Part shown: positions 21,301 to 32,448 of the stretch, piece after piece
Numbering within the stretch: position 1 is the stretch's first letter
Layout of the letters: each line of letters opens with the position of its first letter
From: Oikopleura dioica
Taxonomy: Eukaryota; Chordata; Appendicularia; Copelata; Oikopleuridae
Direction: 5' to 3'
DNA length: 64,000 nt
Assembly (NCBI GenBank): GCA_907165135.1
Contig: OU015570.1
Span: 496,001 to 560,000, forward strand
Notes under the pieces: generated by a model
Databases searched by the model: none
Seen by the model: the letters and a program-made list of their open reading frames with translations, nothing else
Told to the model about the DNA's origin: nothing
Position numbers and translations under genes: made by a program

Positions 21301-21456
21301 AAAACCTTCTCTATTCACCAGTAAACTCAGATTCCATCTACCTCATCAGGTTTTCCCACATTTCTGGTTATGGAAATCCCGATTCTCGTCGACCCCCTCC
21401 TTAAGGGAGTCACCTGAAGAAAGAAAAAACTAGCGAAGAATTTATACACACCAAAA

Positions 21457-21545
21457 ATGGTGCTCTACCACATGTATTATTGGCCTAGGCGTCAACTCTT
21501 AGGGAAAGTCCTTCTCGGTGGGATGGGTTCGAATCCCCTACTTTT
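21457..21545 (+). tRNA. tRNA-like sequence, probably pseudogene
   Basis: ATTGGCCTAGGCGTCA (A-box-like) and GATGGGTTCGAATCCCC (B-box) with an intervening GTCCTTCTCGGTGGG that could be a long variable arm, as in Leu/Ser tRNAs. The 5' acceptor strand is not convincing. Confidence 0.35.
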
Positions 21546-21839
21546 TGAATTTTTCTCGTGCGCCTCTCTCTGGCGCCTTCCCGCTCGCGCATTCGCGCGG
21601 GCTATGCGCTTTTGCCGCCGCTGCATGTACCTTTGTACCATGTAAGGAAATTCGAAATAAATGTTTTCGAAAACAAAAATTGACACATTTACTCAAAACA
21701 TTATTCTACTCGACCCCCTATCGAGCAAAAATTTTTATTTCAAAAATTTTATTTTCATTATATTTTCGTATTTGATACGAAAAGTTAATTTTCGTAGTTA
21801 AATTTACTCAGAATTGAACTCTCCGACACTCGTTTTAGT

Positions 21840-22385
21840 CGGTTGGTCGATAGTAAGTCGATGTTTTAATGTGTAGCACTAACTCAAATTGGCAAAATCC
21901 GCGGTCGGTTGGGTCGGTCGGGTCCGATTATCGGTCGGTTTTTCATTGCGCACAAATTCTGAAAGTTTTACAATCAAAATAGTGACTTCGCGGATGTGCG
22001 TTAGAACGATAAATTTGCACCCCACTTCTTGATTAATAAATCATATATCGAAAAACTTCGAAAAAATTGTTTCTAAATCGACATGTCCATTTTCAGTCGT
22101 TACTCTAAAAATTTCTTCATAACGACGGGGTCTTGTTACGATCTGACCATGATTGCAGGGAGTTACAGGCGTCGGAAGGTGCTTCATGTTCAAAATGGAT
22201 ATTTTGACCGATGGGGGTTAAAATCATCCCTACCTAAAAAAGGGAATTTTATAAAGCCTAAGTTTCAAATCCAAAAGGCCGACCCGTCCCGACCGAACCC
22301 GACCATGATTCTGGCCATTTTAAAATAACTCGACCCGACCCGACTTTGAAAAAGGGTAATCGGCACCGACACTGGACCCGACAAC
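21840..22385. mobile_element. GGTCGG-iteron element, second family member
   Basis: GGTCGG/TCGGTCGG iterons occur at 21838-21945 and inverted CCGACC/CCCGACCCGA at 22278-22380, bracketing about 330 bp without a gene. Related in motif to 2631-3119, but the left terminus is not clear and no duplication was found. Confidence 0.55.
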
Positions 22386-23178
22386 TTATAAGTGTGTCTA
22401 AAAATTGAGAACAAATATGAAAATAAACTAAAATTAATTTTTTGAAGTAAAAACCCTCCCGCTGAAAATCCTCACACTAGTCATGCCATGCAAGTGTGCG
22501 CCCGCGCAAATCGAAATCGTCAACCAGGAGTGAATTAAATTAAGACAAATAATTAAATAATTACTACACTGGTTAAAATTATTTTTAAGAACTGAAAGAT
22601 GAGCTATGTGAGATGCATGATGAGAAGCATAATTTGACGAACAATTAGTTTAGTAATTTAAAAAAGTACTAAATCTAATTGCCCCTTACCACGGGGCTTC
22701 GCCCCTTAGGTCCTAAATGCCGGGGTCTAGTCTAGGGTTACTTAGGGTTACCTAGCCTATCCCCCTCGGGTAAGTTTGTTCCGTCATTTTTGCAGGTGCC
22801 CCCTAACCCTAACCTTAATTTACATAAAGTACTTGATGATAAATATATTGAGGAAACTGGCGTAATTCCTTGGGATAAAAGTCTTGGCGAGAGAAATTGA
22901 ACTGAGCGGGCTCTCTCCCGAGCGCCACTAGCGAGCGCAGGTTTTGAGGCCCAGTCGCGCGGTGTGGTAGGTGTGCAAGGGAAATGTCACAACCTTCCGC
23001 TAAAATCGCTCTAAAGTTGGAAAATTTTCAATGAAGGTAGGATGTCAGTGGGATTTTTGAGATCAGATCAGAAAATCTGGTCGAGCATTTTCTGGTACCT
23101 TGAATTGATGAAACACAAGCCGCAAAACCTTTGACTTCGAAATGGCCAGAAAAGCAGTCGAAGATTACAAAATTTTTC
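22386..23178. repeat. TAGGGTTA-containing dispersed repeat plus unassigned sequence
   Basis: At 22678-22820, GGGGCTTCGCCCCTTAGGTC, GGGTCTAGTCTAGGGTTA and GACGGAACAAAxTTACCCGAGG-type text (here inverted) belong to a family also at 60640-60780 and split between 43985 and 45910. The remainder is unassigned. Confidence 0.6.
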
Positions 23179-23484
23179 GGGTGCGCGTCATTAGCTACGG
23201 TTTGTGGGGTTTGCGTCAGTTGCTACGGTTGCGTCAATAGCTACGGTGCGTCAATAGCTACGGTTAAAAATGACTCCTAGAGAGCATAGAAATTGACAGA
23301 CAGTTTAGGGTGGGCATCAACCTAGGTCGGGTTTGCCGGTAATTTAGAAAATGACAAGAATCTGAAGCTATCTAAATCGGTCGGAACGAGAGTGTGGTTG
23401 CTTTTCGCGTACAAAAATGATACAAATATGAAAAAATACCATTTTTAGCCTTAATTCAATAAACATTATCGTATCTTTGCATCT

Positions 23485-23529
23485 TAAGAGCACTGAAGAA
23501 GCCGTAATTGGCGAAAAGCTTATGCTAAA
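23485..23529 (+). ncRNA. Hammerhead-ribozyme-like motif in foldback core
   Basis: AGCA, then CTGAAGA, AGCCGTAATTGGC (stem II), GAAA, palindrome AAGCTT, A, then TGCT. Stem I pairs AGCA with TGCT (4 bp) and stem III is a 6-nt palindrome. All core positions are present with the permitted CUGANGA variant. Confidence 0.65.
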
Positions 23530-23657
23530 TCAATTAACATTGTGCACAATGTTACTTATTACTTTTTGTAAGCGAAAAGCGACTACAGTCTCGTTCCGAC
23601 CGACCTAGATAGCTTCAGATTCTTGTCATTTTCTAAATTACCGGAAAACCCGACCTA

Positions 23658-23818
23658 CAGTGGGTTGCGCAGGTAGTTGACCCTTTGCGATTGCCGCTTT
23701 GGTTGCCCCTTCGCCCGCGCTTTTTCTATTGTTTCTTTCTAGACTTGCTCAAAGTGATTGCAGGATTGGTTGACCCTTCGCCCGCTCTTTAGGGGGCAAC
23801 TACCTGCGCAACCCACTG
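23658..23818. mobile_element. 161-bp Tc1/mariner-like MITE, second copy
   Basis: Reverse complement of 1234-1394 with TA at 23656-23657 and 23819-23820. It lies in the right arm of the foldback element, whose left arm shows the unfilled site (CAACCTAGGTCGGG), so this insertion is later. Confidence 0.85.
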
Positions 23819-23972
23819 TAGGTTGATGCCCACCCTAAACTGTCTGTCAATTTCTATGCTCTCAAGGAGTCATTTTTAACCGTGACTATTGACGCACCGT
23901 AGCTATTGACGCAACCGTAGCAACTGACGCAAACCCCCAAACCGTAACTAATGACGCGCACCCAAATTTTTC

Positions 23973-24706
23973 AATTAATGATTCACTGTGAGTCTGAAAA
24001 TTTTTTGATTATAAATAAAAATCTTAAAAACGCTCTTAAGATGGGAAACCACGGTACTTCACTATTTTGTTTTGTTGTTTATTTGTAAGAGCAGTTATGG
24101 AAGACAATCGTACACCGCCCGAGTGAAGGGGTTCCGTAACTTAAGTACAGAGTGGAATTATGCAGTTTTGCGTGTGTTTGTAAGTGAATATAGTGCTAAG
24201 AAGGAACTCTGTCAACAATTATCTAGTTATCAAGTACTTATCTGATGAAAAAGACCTTCAACATTGGTCTTATAAAGCGCTAGTAAACAACAATCTCTTT
24301 TTATCCATCATAAGGCTTATGACATAAGCCAACATTATAACTTATAATTTAAAAGAGAAAGACAGCGAGAACAGCCTTTCCCACAGCGACTTGATGAGAC
24401 TTTTGAGTGGACCCAAGCTCAAGGAGAGTTTTTTCCTAATTTAAGGCATAGATGTAGCCTATACTCGTCTTCAATTAATAACGAGTCAATCATTATGAGA
24501 GGTCAACTTTGACAAAAAGATTCAGATAGTATTTCGGGTAATAAATTCTTGTAAACGGGCCCTGAGTATGGAGAAAAGAGAAGAAGCACTCCTTGTTCGG
24601 ACAATTTGCAAGGGTGTTAACTTCTCAATACACGGGCGCGCAACTAAGCGCTCAAAACACGGGGTCGGGTGGACATATCGCTGGAAAGCTTGAACACTCA
24701 CTATCA
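23973..24706. other. No gene recognised
   Basis: AAAACGCTCTTAAGATGG and ACCACGGTACTT at 24027-24058 recur at 45515-45555. Otherwise unique sequence without a supported frame or RNA. Confidence 0.45.
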
Positions 24707-25506
24707 TTGATAGGCTGATCAGATGAAAATTTTGCCACTTTTTCTAGCTTAGTTGAGGGGTCTTATGACACATATTCTGAAAGGCCAGAAGCTAAGCTTT
24801 CATTTGAGCCCCATATCGAGTGGTCTGGGTCATGTCCGCAAGGCAATTGATGGCACCGGAAGTTCCGAAATTGGCACTAGAACTCTTCAATCGAATTTTT
24901 GGTTGCCGGTACTGGCTCCAAATGGCTTGTTAGTAGGTCCGTTAGAAAGCCCAGCGTCTAAGCTTTCTAAAAACCAATAAAATACTGCTGCCCTGTCAGC
25001 TAGTGGCCGCTAGAGGCGCTAGAATAGTGAACTTTGAGGATTTTTAGGGAGGAAGCGCAATAATCTTCGTCTCAACCGGACGGTTTGACCACCGTTAAAC
25101 GCCATGCCAGGGCTAAGAAGCCTTTACTCAAAAATAGAAGCCTGAAATTTCGACCAAATGAACATTTTCTAGTGCAAAAATCCCTTTTCGAGGGCAGAAT
25201 TCGAGTTTCTAGCGCTCCTAGTGACCACTAGGTGGCAGGGCAGCAGTATTTTATTAGCTCTATAGAAAGCTCAGACGCTGAGCTTTCTAACGCGCCTATT
25301 TTCGAACCATTTCGAGTGACTACCGGCACTCAAAAATCCTATTGAAGAGTTCTTGGGCCGATTTCGGAACTTCCGGTCCAATAAATTGCCTTGCGGTGCT
25401 CAAATGAAAGCTTAGGCTCTGGGCTTTCTAAAACTGTGTCATACGACCCCTAAACTAAGTTAGAAAAAAGGACCGAATTTTCATCTTATAAGCCTACCTA
25501 TCAAGA
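24707..25506. mobile_element. Foldback palindrome (800 bp)
   Basis: The arms are about 320 bp: TTGATAGG..ATGAAAATT, GGGGTCxTATGACAC, GAAAGCCCAGCGTCTAAGCT and CAATAAAATACTGCTGCCCT on the left, with the inverse on the right. The loop is near 25050-25190. No clear target duplication. Probably a MITE-like foldback. The 75-codon frame at 24753 lies within an arm. Confidence 0.75.
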
Positions 25507-25826
25507 TTTACAATTACTTTTGAAAGAAACTTTTTGGATTTTATGTGGATTTTAATAAATGATAAATGCGGTGCAAAACGCCACCACTTTTGAGAAAACA
25601 TCCAAAATTTGACAAAGTGGTGTATTTTAGTCATCTCAGCTCACATTACAAAAATCAAGTCGAATGGATTATCACAAGAGAAATTACGGCGGCTCAAAGT
25701 CACCGGTTCAACCGACCACGTGTATTGAGAAGTTAAGGACTTGTGACTGACTTGCGTTTTTTTTTGGATTCCAATTCAAAACTTATGTTTAACAATCAGT
25801 TCAGTTTGATATTGAAAAATTTATAT
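25507..25826. other. No gene recognised
   Basis: A+T-rich sequence without coding or RNA signals. Confidence 0.4.
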
Positions 25827-25834
25827 GCTATAGA

Positions 25835-26589
25835 TAGGGGGTGCACAGTGGGAAGCCCCTTAAAATTAAAAATCAAGGAACGGGGCTGAAACGGCCCGAA
25901 GGGCCGTCAAGCCCTTAAAATTAAAAATCAAGGAACGGGGCTGAAACGGCCCGAAGGGCCGTCAAGCCCCTTAAAATTTAAAATCAAGGAACGGGGCTGA
26001 AACGGCCCGAAGGGCCGTCAAGCCCCTTAAAATTAAAATCAAGGAACGGGGCTGAAACGGCCCGAAGGGCCGTCAAGCCCCTTAAAATTAAATTTAAAAT
26101 AAATTTGTCGAAAATTTTTGTCTTCCAGGAGCACTTTTCCAGCAGAATAGTCCTCCGGAGGACAAAAAATGACTCACGCTAGATCACATGATCAGTGTTA
26201 AGCATTTTATTGGGAAAAAACGGTTTGAAAAAAACTGTTATCCTCGGGATTCGAACATCCGAGTTGGCCGAAAAGTGAAGGTTTTTGACAAAGAATCGGC
26301 TCTAGAATTTTTTGCCGGAAAGTGCCGGATACCATTTTGGGGTCTAATAAAAGCTCTTTGTTTACTCTCTTAGATGCACTTTACAGTTTTTTATAACCTT
26401 TAATATCTTGGGAGTTATTTGCTAAAAACCCCTTTTCTGACCCTTTTCACGTGATTTTTAGGGTAAAAATGGACATTTATGAAAAGATGATAATTGAGAG
26501 AAATGATTGTTTAGTTATAACAAAGTCATTCAAGACTTTAAAATAACAAAAAATTAATTTTTTGACATTATCCCACTGTGCACCCTCTA
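25835..26589. mobile_element. hAT-like element with minisatellite (755 bp)
   Basis: TAGGGGGTGCACAGTGGG and the inverse CCCACTGTGCACCCTCTA are flanked by a perfect 8-bp duplication GCTATAGA (25827-25834, 26590-26597). Inside are four 53-56-bp units (25855-26095) with CGGCCCGAAGGGCCG hairpins, then GTCCTCCGGAGGAC (26151), as in the 12624 element. Non-autonomous. Confidence 0.9.
25855..26095 (+). repeat. 53-56-bp minisatellite, four units
   Basis: Units of GCCCCTTAAAATTxAAAA, ATCAAGGAACGGGGCTGAAA and CGGCCCGAAGGGCCG start 20 bp inside the element end. The G4 leader is absent here. Confidence 0.9.
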
Positions 26590-27022
26590 GCTATAGAGAA
26601 AGTATGACATTTTACATGAAATATTTGATGAATACTTTTCTTGACTTTTGAAATTAAAAGAATATAATATTGAAGATTCTAATAGATTATTAACACAAGC
26701 GACTTTATTATGGAAGCGAGAAAGATCGTGGATATACTGGAGATCACAAGGGATGGTTTACATTATTTTGAAAGCGAATATTGGGGTGGCGGGCGCCCGG
26801 AGTCACAATCAGTTGGTTCACAATTTCGATCAAAAAATGACTCAAATTGACTGAAGGCGCGGTTGTAAAGAAAGCTCATAACGTCAAATATGAGTTTCTC
26901 ATATCGGAGCGCATACAGACCCCTGATTTCATACTTTTAAAAATTTTCTGAACCGGGCTCACACAGATTGTGACCCGGGTTCACAATTGTGAACCTTGGC
27001 GCCATACACCCGAATATTGTTA
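26590..27022. other. No gene recognised
   Basis: An open frame at 26648-26854 has ordinary composition but no recognisable motif. GACCCGGGTTCACAATTGTG at 26971 is part of a short palindrome. Confidence 0.35.
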
Positions 27023-27407
27023 CAGTGAAAACCCAAAATTTGCCCACCCGAAATTTGGCCGCTTTTTGTATAAATCTGTCTTTTTCGGAACCTGAAATCA
27101 ACCCAAAATTTGGCCGCTTTTTCAAATATATAAAATTTTTCATCAGAATTGGGCCCAAATGATGCTATTTCTGACTATTTTGAGCTTTTTTAAAGTGTTT
27201 TAGTCATTTAAAATGGCTTAACTCTCCTATGAATGTGAAAAATTTGAGGAAAATTCATCAAAAATATGAAAATCATGCCGATTTTCGAAAATTTCGAAAC
27301 TTTGCTTTTTGAAGGGGCAACTTGGCTACCCGGCAGAAAACCCAAAATTTGGCCGCTTTTTTCGGGAATTAACATCTGAAAACCGGCCAATTTTTGGGTT
27401 TTTACTG
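27023..27407. mobile_element. Tc1/mariner-like MITE, CAGTGAAAACCC family (385 bp)
   Basis: CAGTGAAAACCCAAAATTTG and the right-end inverse TTTTTGGGTTTTTACTG, with TA on both sides. Internal AATTTGGCCGCTTTTT is repeated. The same family is at 28134-28534, and a lone left end at 37846. Confidence 0.85.
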
Positions 27408-27409
27408 TA

Positions 27410-27920
27410 TTAGAAAAACTGATTTTTAATTCTGATGACCTCTAGTGACCGGAAGATGATGTTTTTTCGATAAATGCTTAAAGGGTTCCGCACGATTGAG
27501 CAAAAAATTAAAATTCATTATATAAATAATAAATTATATCATTAATTACAGTCGACTCTGGCAATTACGAGTAGCAGAATTACGAGTATTTTGACAAAAA
27601 TCCGACAAAGTCGACTGTATATTTTAGAATCAGCTCAAATCTTTTATTCATTTTAGTGTGAAATCTCATTCGTTGTTATGACTTGGGTATCTCAAGTAAA
27701 GTGTAATCTCATTCAATGGGCTTCAAAATTTTCAAATATGTACAGTGAAAATCCGTTGTTATGCAGTCATTGTATGTGACGACACGATATTTAAAAATTT
27801 ATTGGTCAATAAGATATCTTCATTTAATACAAGAGGCCCCCTTTAATTTTCGATAAAAGTTTTATCATAAAACAAAAAAAACTGCCGTTAATTTTATGGG
27901 CGCCCTGGTTAGGTCGCCGA
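27410..27920. other. No gene recognised
   Basis: Possible diverged CAGTGAAAATCCGTTGTTATG end at 27743 without a partner. No coding signal. Confidence 0.4.
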
Positions 27921-28850
27921 CAGGGATGTACATTCTCTAAAATCTACGACAGCGATGCGAACTGCGATTTTTCTCGAAGATTTTCTGCGGTGCGAACTGC
28001 AAGATCAAAAATTTTCTCTTCGCAGTGCGCCGCAGACTGCGATTTTCTGCGAAAAAAGTGCGGTAATTTCTGCAATTTTCTGCGAAACTGCCGAAAATAA
28101 GTAGGAACTGCGGAGAATTCTGCGATTTTTATACAGTAAAAACCCAAAAATTGGCCGGTTTTTAGATACAAATTCCCGAAAAAAGCGGCCAAATTTTGGG
28201 TTTTTGCCGGGTAGCCAAGTTTCCCCTTTAAAAGCGAAGCTTCGAAATTTTCGAAAATCGGCATAATTTTCACATTTTTGATGAATTTTATTCAAATTTT
28301 TGCTTGTTTGAAGCAATTCTGATTCTTCATTTAAGTGATTTTTAATGATAAAAACACTCGAAAAAGCTTGAAAAACCCAAAAATGATCAGAAATAGGAAA
28401 ATTTTTGCCCAATTTTGATGGAAAATTTTTATTGTTGAAAAAGCGGCCAAATTTTGGGTTGATTTCAGGTACCAAAAGGTGGATTTTGACAAAAAGCGGC
28501 CAAATTTTGGGTGGGCAATTTTGGGTTTTCACTGTAAAATAGTGCGGAATTTTCTGCGAAATGCGATTCAAGTGAAAAGAGTGGTCATAATTATGACGGG
28601 CAATTCTTTTAGGGCTAACTATAATAATAATTTCCTTTTCTTCAAATCGGTACTCTTTGTGCTAAAAATGATGAAAAATCGGTCTCCGTTTTGATTAGCC
28701 CCGTTCCATGATTTTTAAGTTTAAGGGGAGACCACTCAAACGACACCCTATTTTTCGTAATTCACAAGAGAAAAACTTAAAAAATTGCTGGAAAATGACC
28801 GCAGAGTCCGCAGTCTGCGAACTGCGAGATTAATCGAAAACTGCGGAAAA
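27921..28850. mobile_element. Element with TGCGAACTGCGA iterons
   Basis: It begins CAGGGATGTACATTCT (hAT-type) followed by TGCGAxCTGCGATTTTCTGCG iterons to about 28130. Related CTGCGAACTGCGAGATT iterons reappear at 28545-28850. The nested MITE (28134-28534) and a fragment of the 56-bp unit (28698-28730) lie between. The right terminus is not clear. Confidence 0.55.
28134..28534. mobile_element. Tc1/mariner-like MITE, CAGTGAAAACCC family (401 bp)
   Basis: CAGTAAAAACCCAAAAATTG and the right-end inverse TTTTGGGTTTTCACTG, TA on both sides, in inverted orientation relative to 27023-27407. Frames across it are artefacts. Confidence 0.85.
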
Positions 28851-28864
28851 TGACTGTGGAAAAC

Positions 28865-29355
28865 AGGGTAAGAAATGTAGCAAGATATTGCTGCTACATG
28901 CTACACTTGCTACATCCCTCAAAGAAAACCCCTGCAACATGCTACACTTGCTACATAAAAATCTTTATCGCCTCGAATTTATCGCAAAATCGAAATCGAA
29001 ATCGAATTTATCGCCAAATTTTTAAATCAAACTAGATCACTTTTTAGCTTATGAGCATTACTACGTCTCAAAAGAGACGTTCAAAATATTTAGAGGCTGG
29101 AAAATCGTCTCTTCCGACAGATACTACTTTAAAATCTATTCTCGTCATGTAAGTTTTTGCGAAATTTTCATTTAACTGCATTCAAGAATATAATTGTTGC
29201 TTTTTCTCGAAATTTTTTTGCAGAATTGCGGAAAATGTAGCAATGTAGCAAGCTACCCTTTGCTACACGTTTTTTGAATGCTGCTACATGCTACAACTGC
29301 TACATTAACATGTAGCAAAAATGTAGCAATTGCTATAGTGCTACATTACTACCAG
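28865..29355. mobile_element. Element with TGTAGCAA/TTGCTACA iterons
   Basis: GCTACATGCTACACTTGCTA-type iterons occur at both ends (28875-28955, 29230-29350). The ends CAGGGTAAGAAATGTAGCA and TGCTACATTACTACCAGG are inverted. The interior has AAATCGAAATCGAA repeats and a short GTCTCAAAAGAGAC palindrome. No duplication found. Confidence 0.5.
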
Positions 29356-29465
29356 GAAAATAATTCATAATTTAAATTTTTGAAGTCAAACTAGATCCGT
29401 TGTATTTAAATTAACATTTTTAAAGACAGAAAAGAGACATAGATAGTGCGAAATAAAATTTAGAC

Positions 29466-30673
29466 CAGGGATGGAAATATGACAGAATTTTCCGGCGGCA
29501 CCGGCACGGCACGGCACAACCAAAATACCCGTGCCGCGGCACGGTACGGCACGGCACGGCACAAAATTTGATAATGGGGTGCCGCGGCACCACGGCACGG
29601 CACAGCACGAATTTGAAGCATATAACTTATTTATGAAGACGAAAAAAAATAAAAGCTGCTAGTGTAATTATAGAATTTTCGAAAGTTTAAATGAAAACCA
29701 TAATAAAATCAAAATCTTGGATAGTTTTAATTTTTCAAACAATGGGTGAGGGTGGGGTTGGGGACGTTACTGAGATAGCAATGTTCCAAGCCAATGTCAA
29801 GCCCCTTAAATTCAAAAATCAAGGAACGGGGCTGAAACGGCCCTTCGGGCCGTCAAGCCCCTTAAATTCAAAAATCAAGGAACGGGGCTGAAACGGCCCT
29901 TCGGGCCGTCAAGCCCCTTAAATTCAAAAATCAAGGAACGGGGCTGAAACGGCCCTTCGGGCCGTCAAGCCCCTTAAATTCAAAAATCAAGGAACGGGGC
30001 TGAAACGGCCCTTCGGGCCGTCAAGCCCCTTAAATTCAAAAATCAAGGAACGGGGCTGAAACGGCCCTTCGGGCCGTCAAGCCCCTTAAATTCAAAAATC
30101 AAGGAACGGGGCTGAAACGGCCCTTCGGGCCGTCAAGCCCTTAAATTCAAAAATCAAGGAACGGGGCTGAAACGGCCCTTCGGGCCGTCAAGCCCCTTAA
30201 ATTCAAAAATCAAGGAACGGGGCTGAAACGGCCCTTCGGGCCGTCAAGCCCTTAAATTCAAAAATCAAGGAACGGGGCTGAAACGGCCCTTCGGGCCGTC
30301 AAGCCCCTTAAATTCAAAAATCAAGGAACGGGGCTGAAACGGCCCTTCGGGCCGTCAAACCCCTTAAATTCAAAAATCAAGGAACGGGGCTGAAACGGCC
30401 CTTCGGGCCGTCAAGCCCCTTAAATTCAAAAATCAAGGAACGGGGCTGAAACGGCCCTTCGGGCCGTCAAGCCCTTAAATTCAAAAATCAAGGAACGGGG
30501 CTGAAACGGCCCTTCGGGCCGTCAAGCCCCTTAAATTCAAAAATCAAGGAACGGGGCTGTGCCCCGGTGCCGCAACCAGATTTTATTCTCCGGCACGGCA
30601 CGGTACGGCACGTGCCGTGCCGTGCCATGCCGCTGTGCCGTGCCGTGCCGTGCCGCTCAGATTTCCATCCCTG
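29466..30673. mobile_element. hAT-like element with GGCAC iterons (1.2 kb)
   Basis: CAGGGATGGAAAT and its inverse ATTTCCATCCCTG, with a perfect 8-bp duplication ATTTAGAC (29458-29465, 30674-30681). (GGCAC)n arrays, inverted as GTGCC, lie at 29495-29608 and 30557-30655. The G4 module with about 13 minisatellite units fills the middle. Non-autonomous. Confidence 0.9.
29692..30555 (+). repeat. G4 module, copy 5, ~13 minisatellite units
   Basis: AAAACCATAATAAAA, GGGTGAGGGTGGGGTTGGGG (29744-29763), then units of GCCCCTTAAATTCAAAAATC, AAGGAACGGGGCTGAAA and CGGCCCTTCGGGCCG. The CTGAG..CTCAG hairpin is partly deleted. Units are nearly identical; occasional GCCC for GCCCC. Confidence 0.9.
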
Positions 30674-30744
30674 ATTTAGACGTCTCTTCTTGAGAAATAT
30701 TTGCGAAAAATTGCAGATTTCCAAAAATATTTTTATCTCTAAAA

Positions 30745-30890
30745 CCGGATGTAGTAATGTAGTATTACTACATTACTACACACTTCTGAGAATGCTACTA
30801 CATACTACCATTGCCGTCCGATCTAGTAAAATGTAGTAATTTACTACATTATTACGTTACTACGCTACTACATTTTGTAGTATTTATTGC
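30745..30890. repeat. GTAGTAATGTAGTA iterons, left arm
   Basis: Palindromic TACTACATTACTAC/GTAGTAATGTAGTA repeats. The inverse, including CTTCTGAGAATGCTACTACA, is at 33355-33490. Part of the large palindrome. Confidence 0.7.
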
Positions 30891-30912
30891 CTTTTTTCTG
30901 ACTTATTTGAGG

Positions 30913-32440
30913 CAGAGTTGCAAATTTTTGAAAATTTTTTCTGAGCTGACGTCGAAATCGAGCTGAGCTGAGCTGAGCTGACCCCTTAAAGAACAACTGA
31001 GCTGAAGTGAGCTGAATTTTTCAAAAAATTGAGCTTAGCTGAGCTGAGCTGGGGCATATTTGATAATTTTTGAGCTGAGCTGAGCTTAGCTGAGCTGAGC
31101 TGATGATTTCTCAAACTGAGCTAGCTGAGCTGAGTTGACCATTTTCTTTAAGCTGAGCTAGCTGAGCTGAGCTGAGAAAGCTGATTTTTATTTACTACAA
31201 AAAATGTGTTGAAGCGAATTTAAACTTCTAGAATAGACGGACAGGGAGCCCCTGCCCTCGCACACCCCTAGACCAGTCTCTCACATTCGCAATCACACAT
31301 TTTAAATATGATATTTACCATCGGGTGACGGCGGGTTCCATTCTTTTTAAAGAATCATTCTTTTTCTCAATATTCTAGAGAAAATGAGGTAAAAAGAGGT
31401 TTTTCGGATAGATAAAAGTTCTTAGATTTCAAACTCTTCGGAATTTCCCTGATAACTTGAACACTCGCTTCTGAGTTATTCGCATTGACAGGATTTTGTT
31501 TCTTATTTTTTACTTCTTTTAAGCGTATTTTCAGGTATTCTTATCCATTTAGGCGAACGTGGCGTTTTTAAACGCCAGGGGATCTTTGGCGAACCATTTC
31601 TCTCTGAATTTCTTAATGAATTTATAAAATTTTTACTTTTCTGAAAAATTTGGACATTTTCTAAATAATAGTCGCTTTCAAATTAAATTAACGCAAGAAA
31701 AACTTCTTCAAAAATCAAAAAAGAAAAGTCCGATTCGCCTAAAATAGGCTTACTCACGCGCTTTTCCCATCAGAAAGGGAAAGGAAAGGGAGAGCGCGCT
31801 GCACTTCCCTGTTTTCCGGTCTAACTTTGCTGATCATTTACACATATTTAGGACTTATAAATAGAGATAAAATTGACATCTTTTGTTAGCCCAAACGATT
31901 TTCTAAGTATCAGTTATTTCATAATCAGAGAAATTAACAAAGAAATACTTTAAAATAGGGAAAAACCTCGTAGCGTTTGAAAACGCCACGCGGTTGCCAA
32001 CCCATAGAGCAAGAATCATTCTTCACAAAAAATGGAACTCACCGTCTACCTCTACCATCTGTACCTTATTATTTTTTAACGAAGCTATTTTTTATCTTAT
32101 TTTTCTTGCTCCAAAGAAAACTCGAATTATTTCTATCTTAAATTGACCAGAAGAAAAGCAGAAATAGAAAATACGTGTAAGTTTTTGAAAATATGACGAA
32201 TCAAAAGTGGTTCGATCTTGGTCAGCTCAATAGACTGAGCTGAGCTGAGGTAAAAATTGAGCTAGCTGAGCTGAGCTGGCTCTTTTCGAAAAATTATTGA
32301 GCTGAGCAAGTTTTCTTCAGAAAAATTGAGCGGAGCTGAGCTGAGCTGACCCTAACCTCAAAATTGCTGAGCTGAGCTAAGCTGTAGGTTAGCTAGCTCA
32401 GATAGCTCAGCTCAGCTAGCTCACAAAATTTGCAACTCTG
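30913..32440. mobile_element. hAT-like element with GAGCT iterons (1.5 kb)
   Basis: CAGAGTTGCAAATTTTTG and the inverse AAAATTTGCAACTCTG, with an 8-bp duplication ATTTGAGG/ATTCGAGG (30905-30912, 32441-32448; one mismatch). (GAGCT)n arrays fill 30945-31175 and 32220-32415. The 1-kb core has two AAACGCCA/TGGCGTTT-type pieces but no coding frame. A stray end of this family is at about 39545-39570. Confidence 0.85.
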
Positions 32441-32448
32441 ATTCGAGG

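Larger units (their letters stand above)
23179..23963. mobile_element. Mutator-like foldback element (785 bp)
   Basis: Long inverted arms (about 230 bp) begin GGGTGCGCGTCATTAGCTAC. The target duplication is 9 bp, AAATTTTTC (23170-23178, 23964-23972), the size typical of Mutator-like elements. Each arm starts with about four GCGTCAATAGCTACGG iterons. The core has a hammerhead-like motif, and the right arm contains the 161-bp MITE. There is no transposase. Confidence 0.75.

Noticed and set aside
26236-26270. tRNA B-box-like GGGATTCGAACATCC
   Set aside because: No matching A-box or acceptor stem; a chance match.
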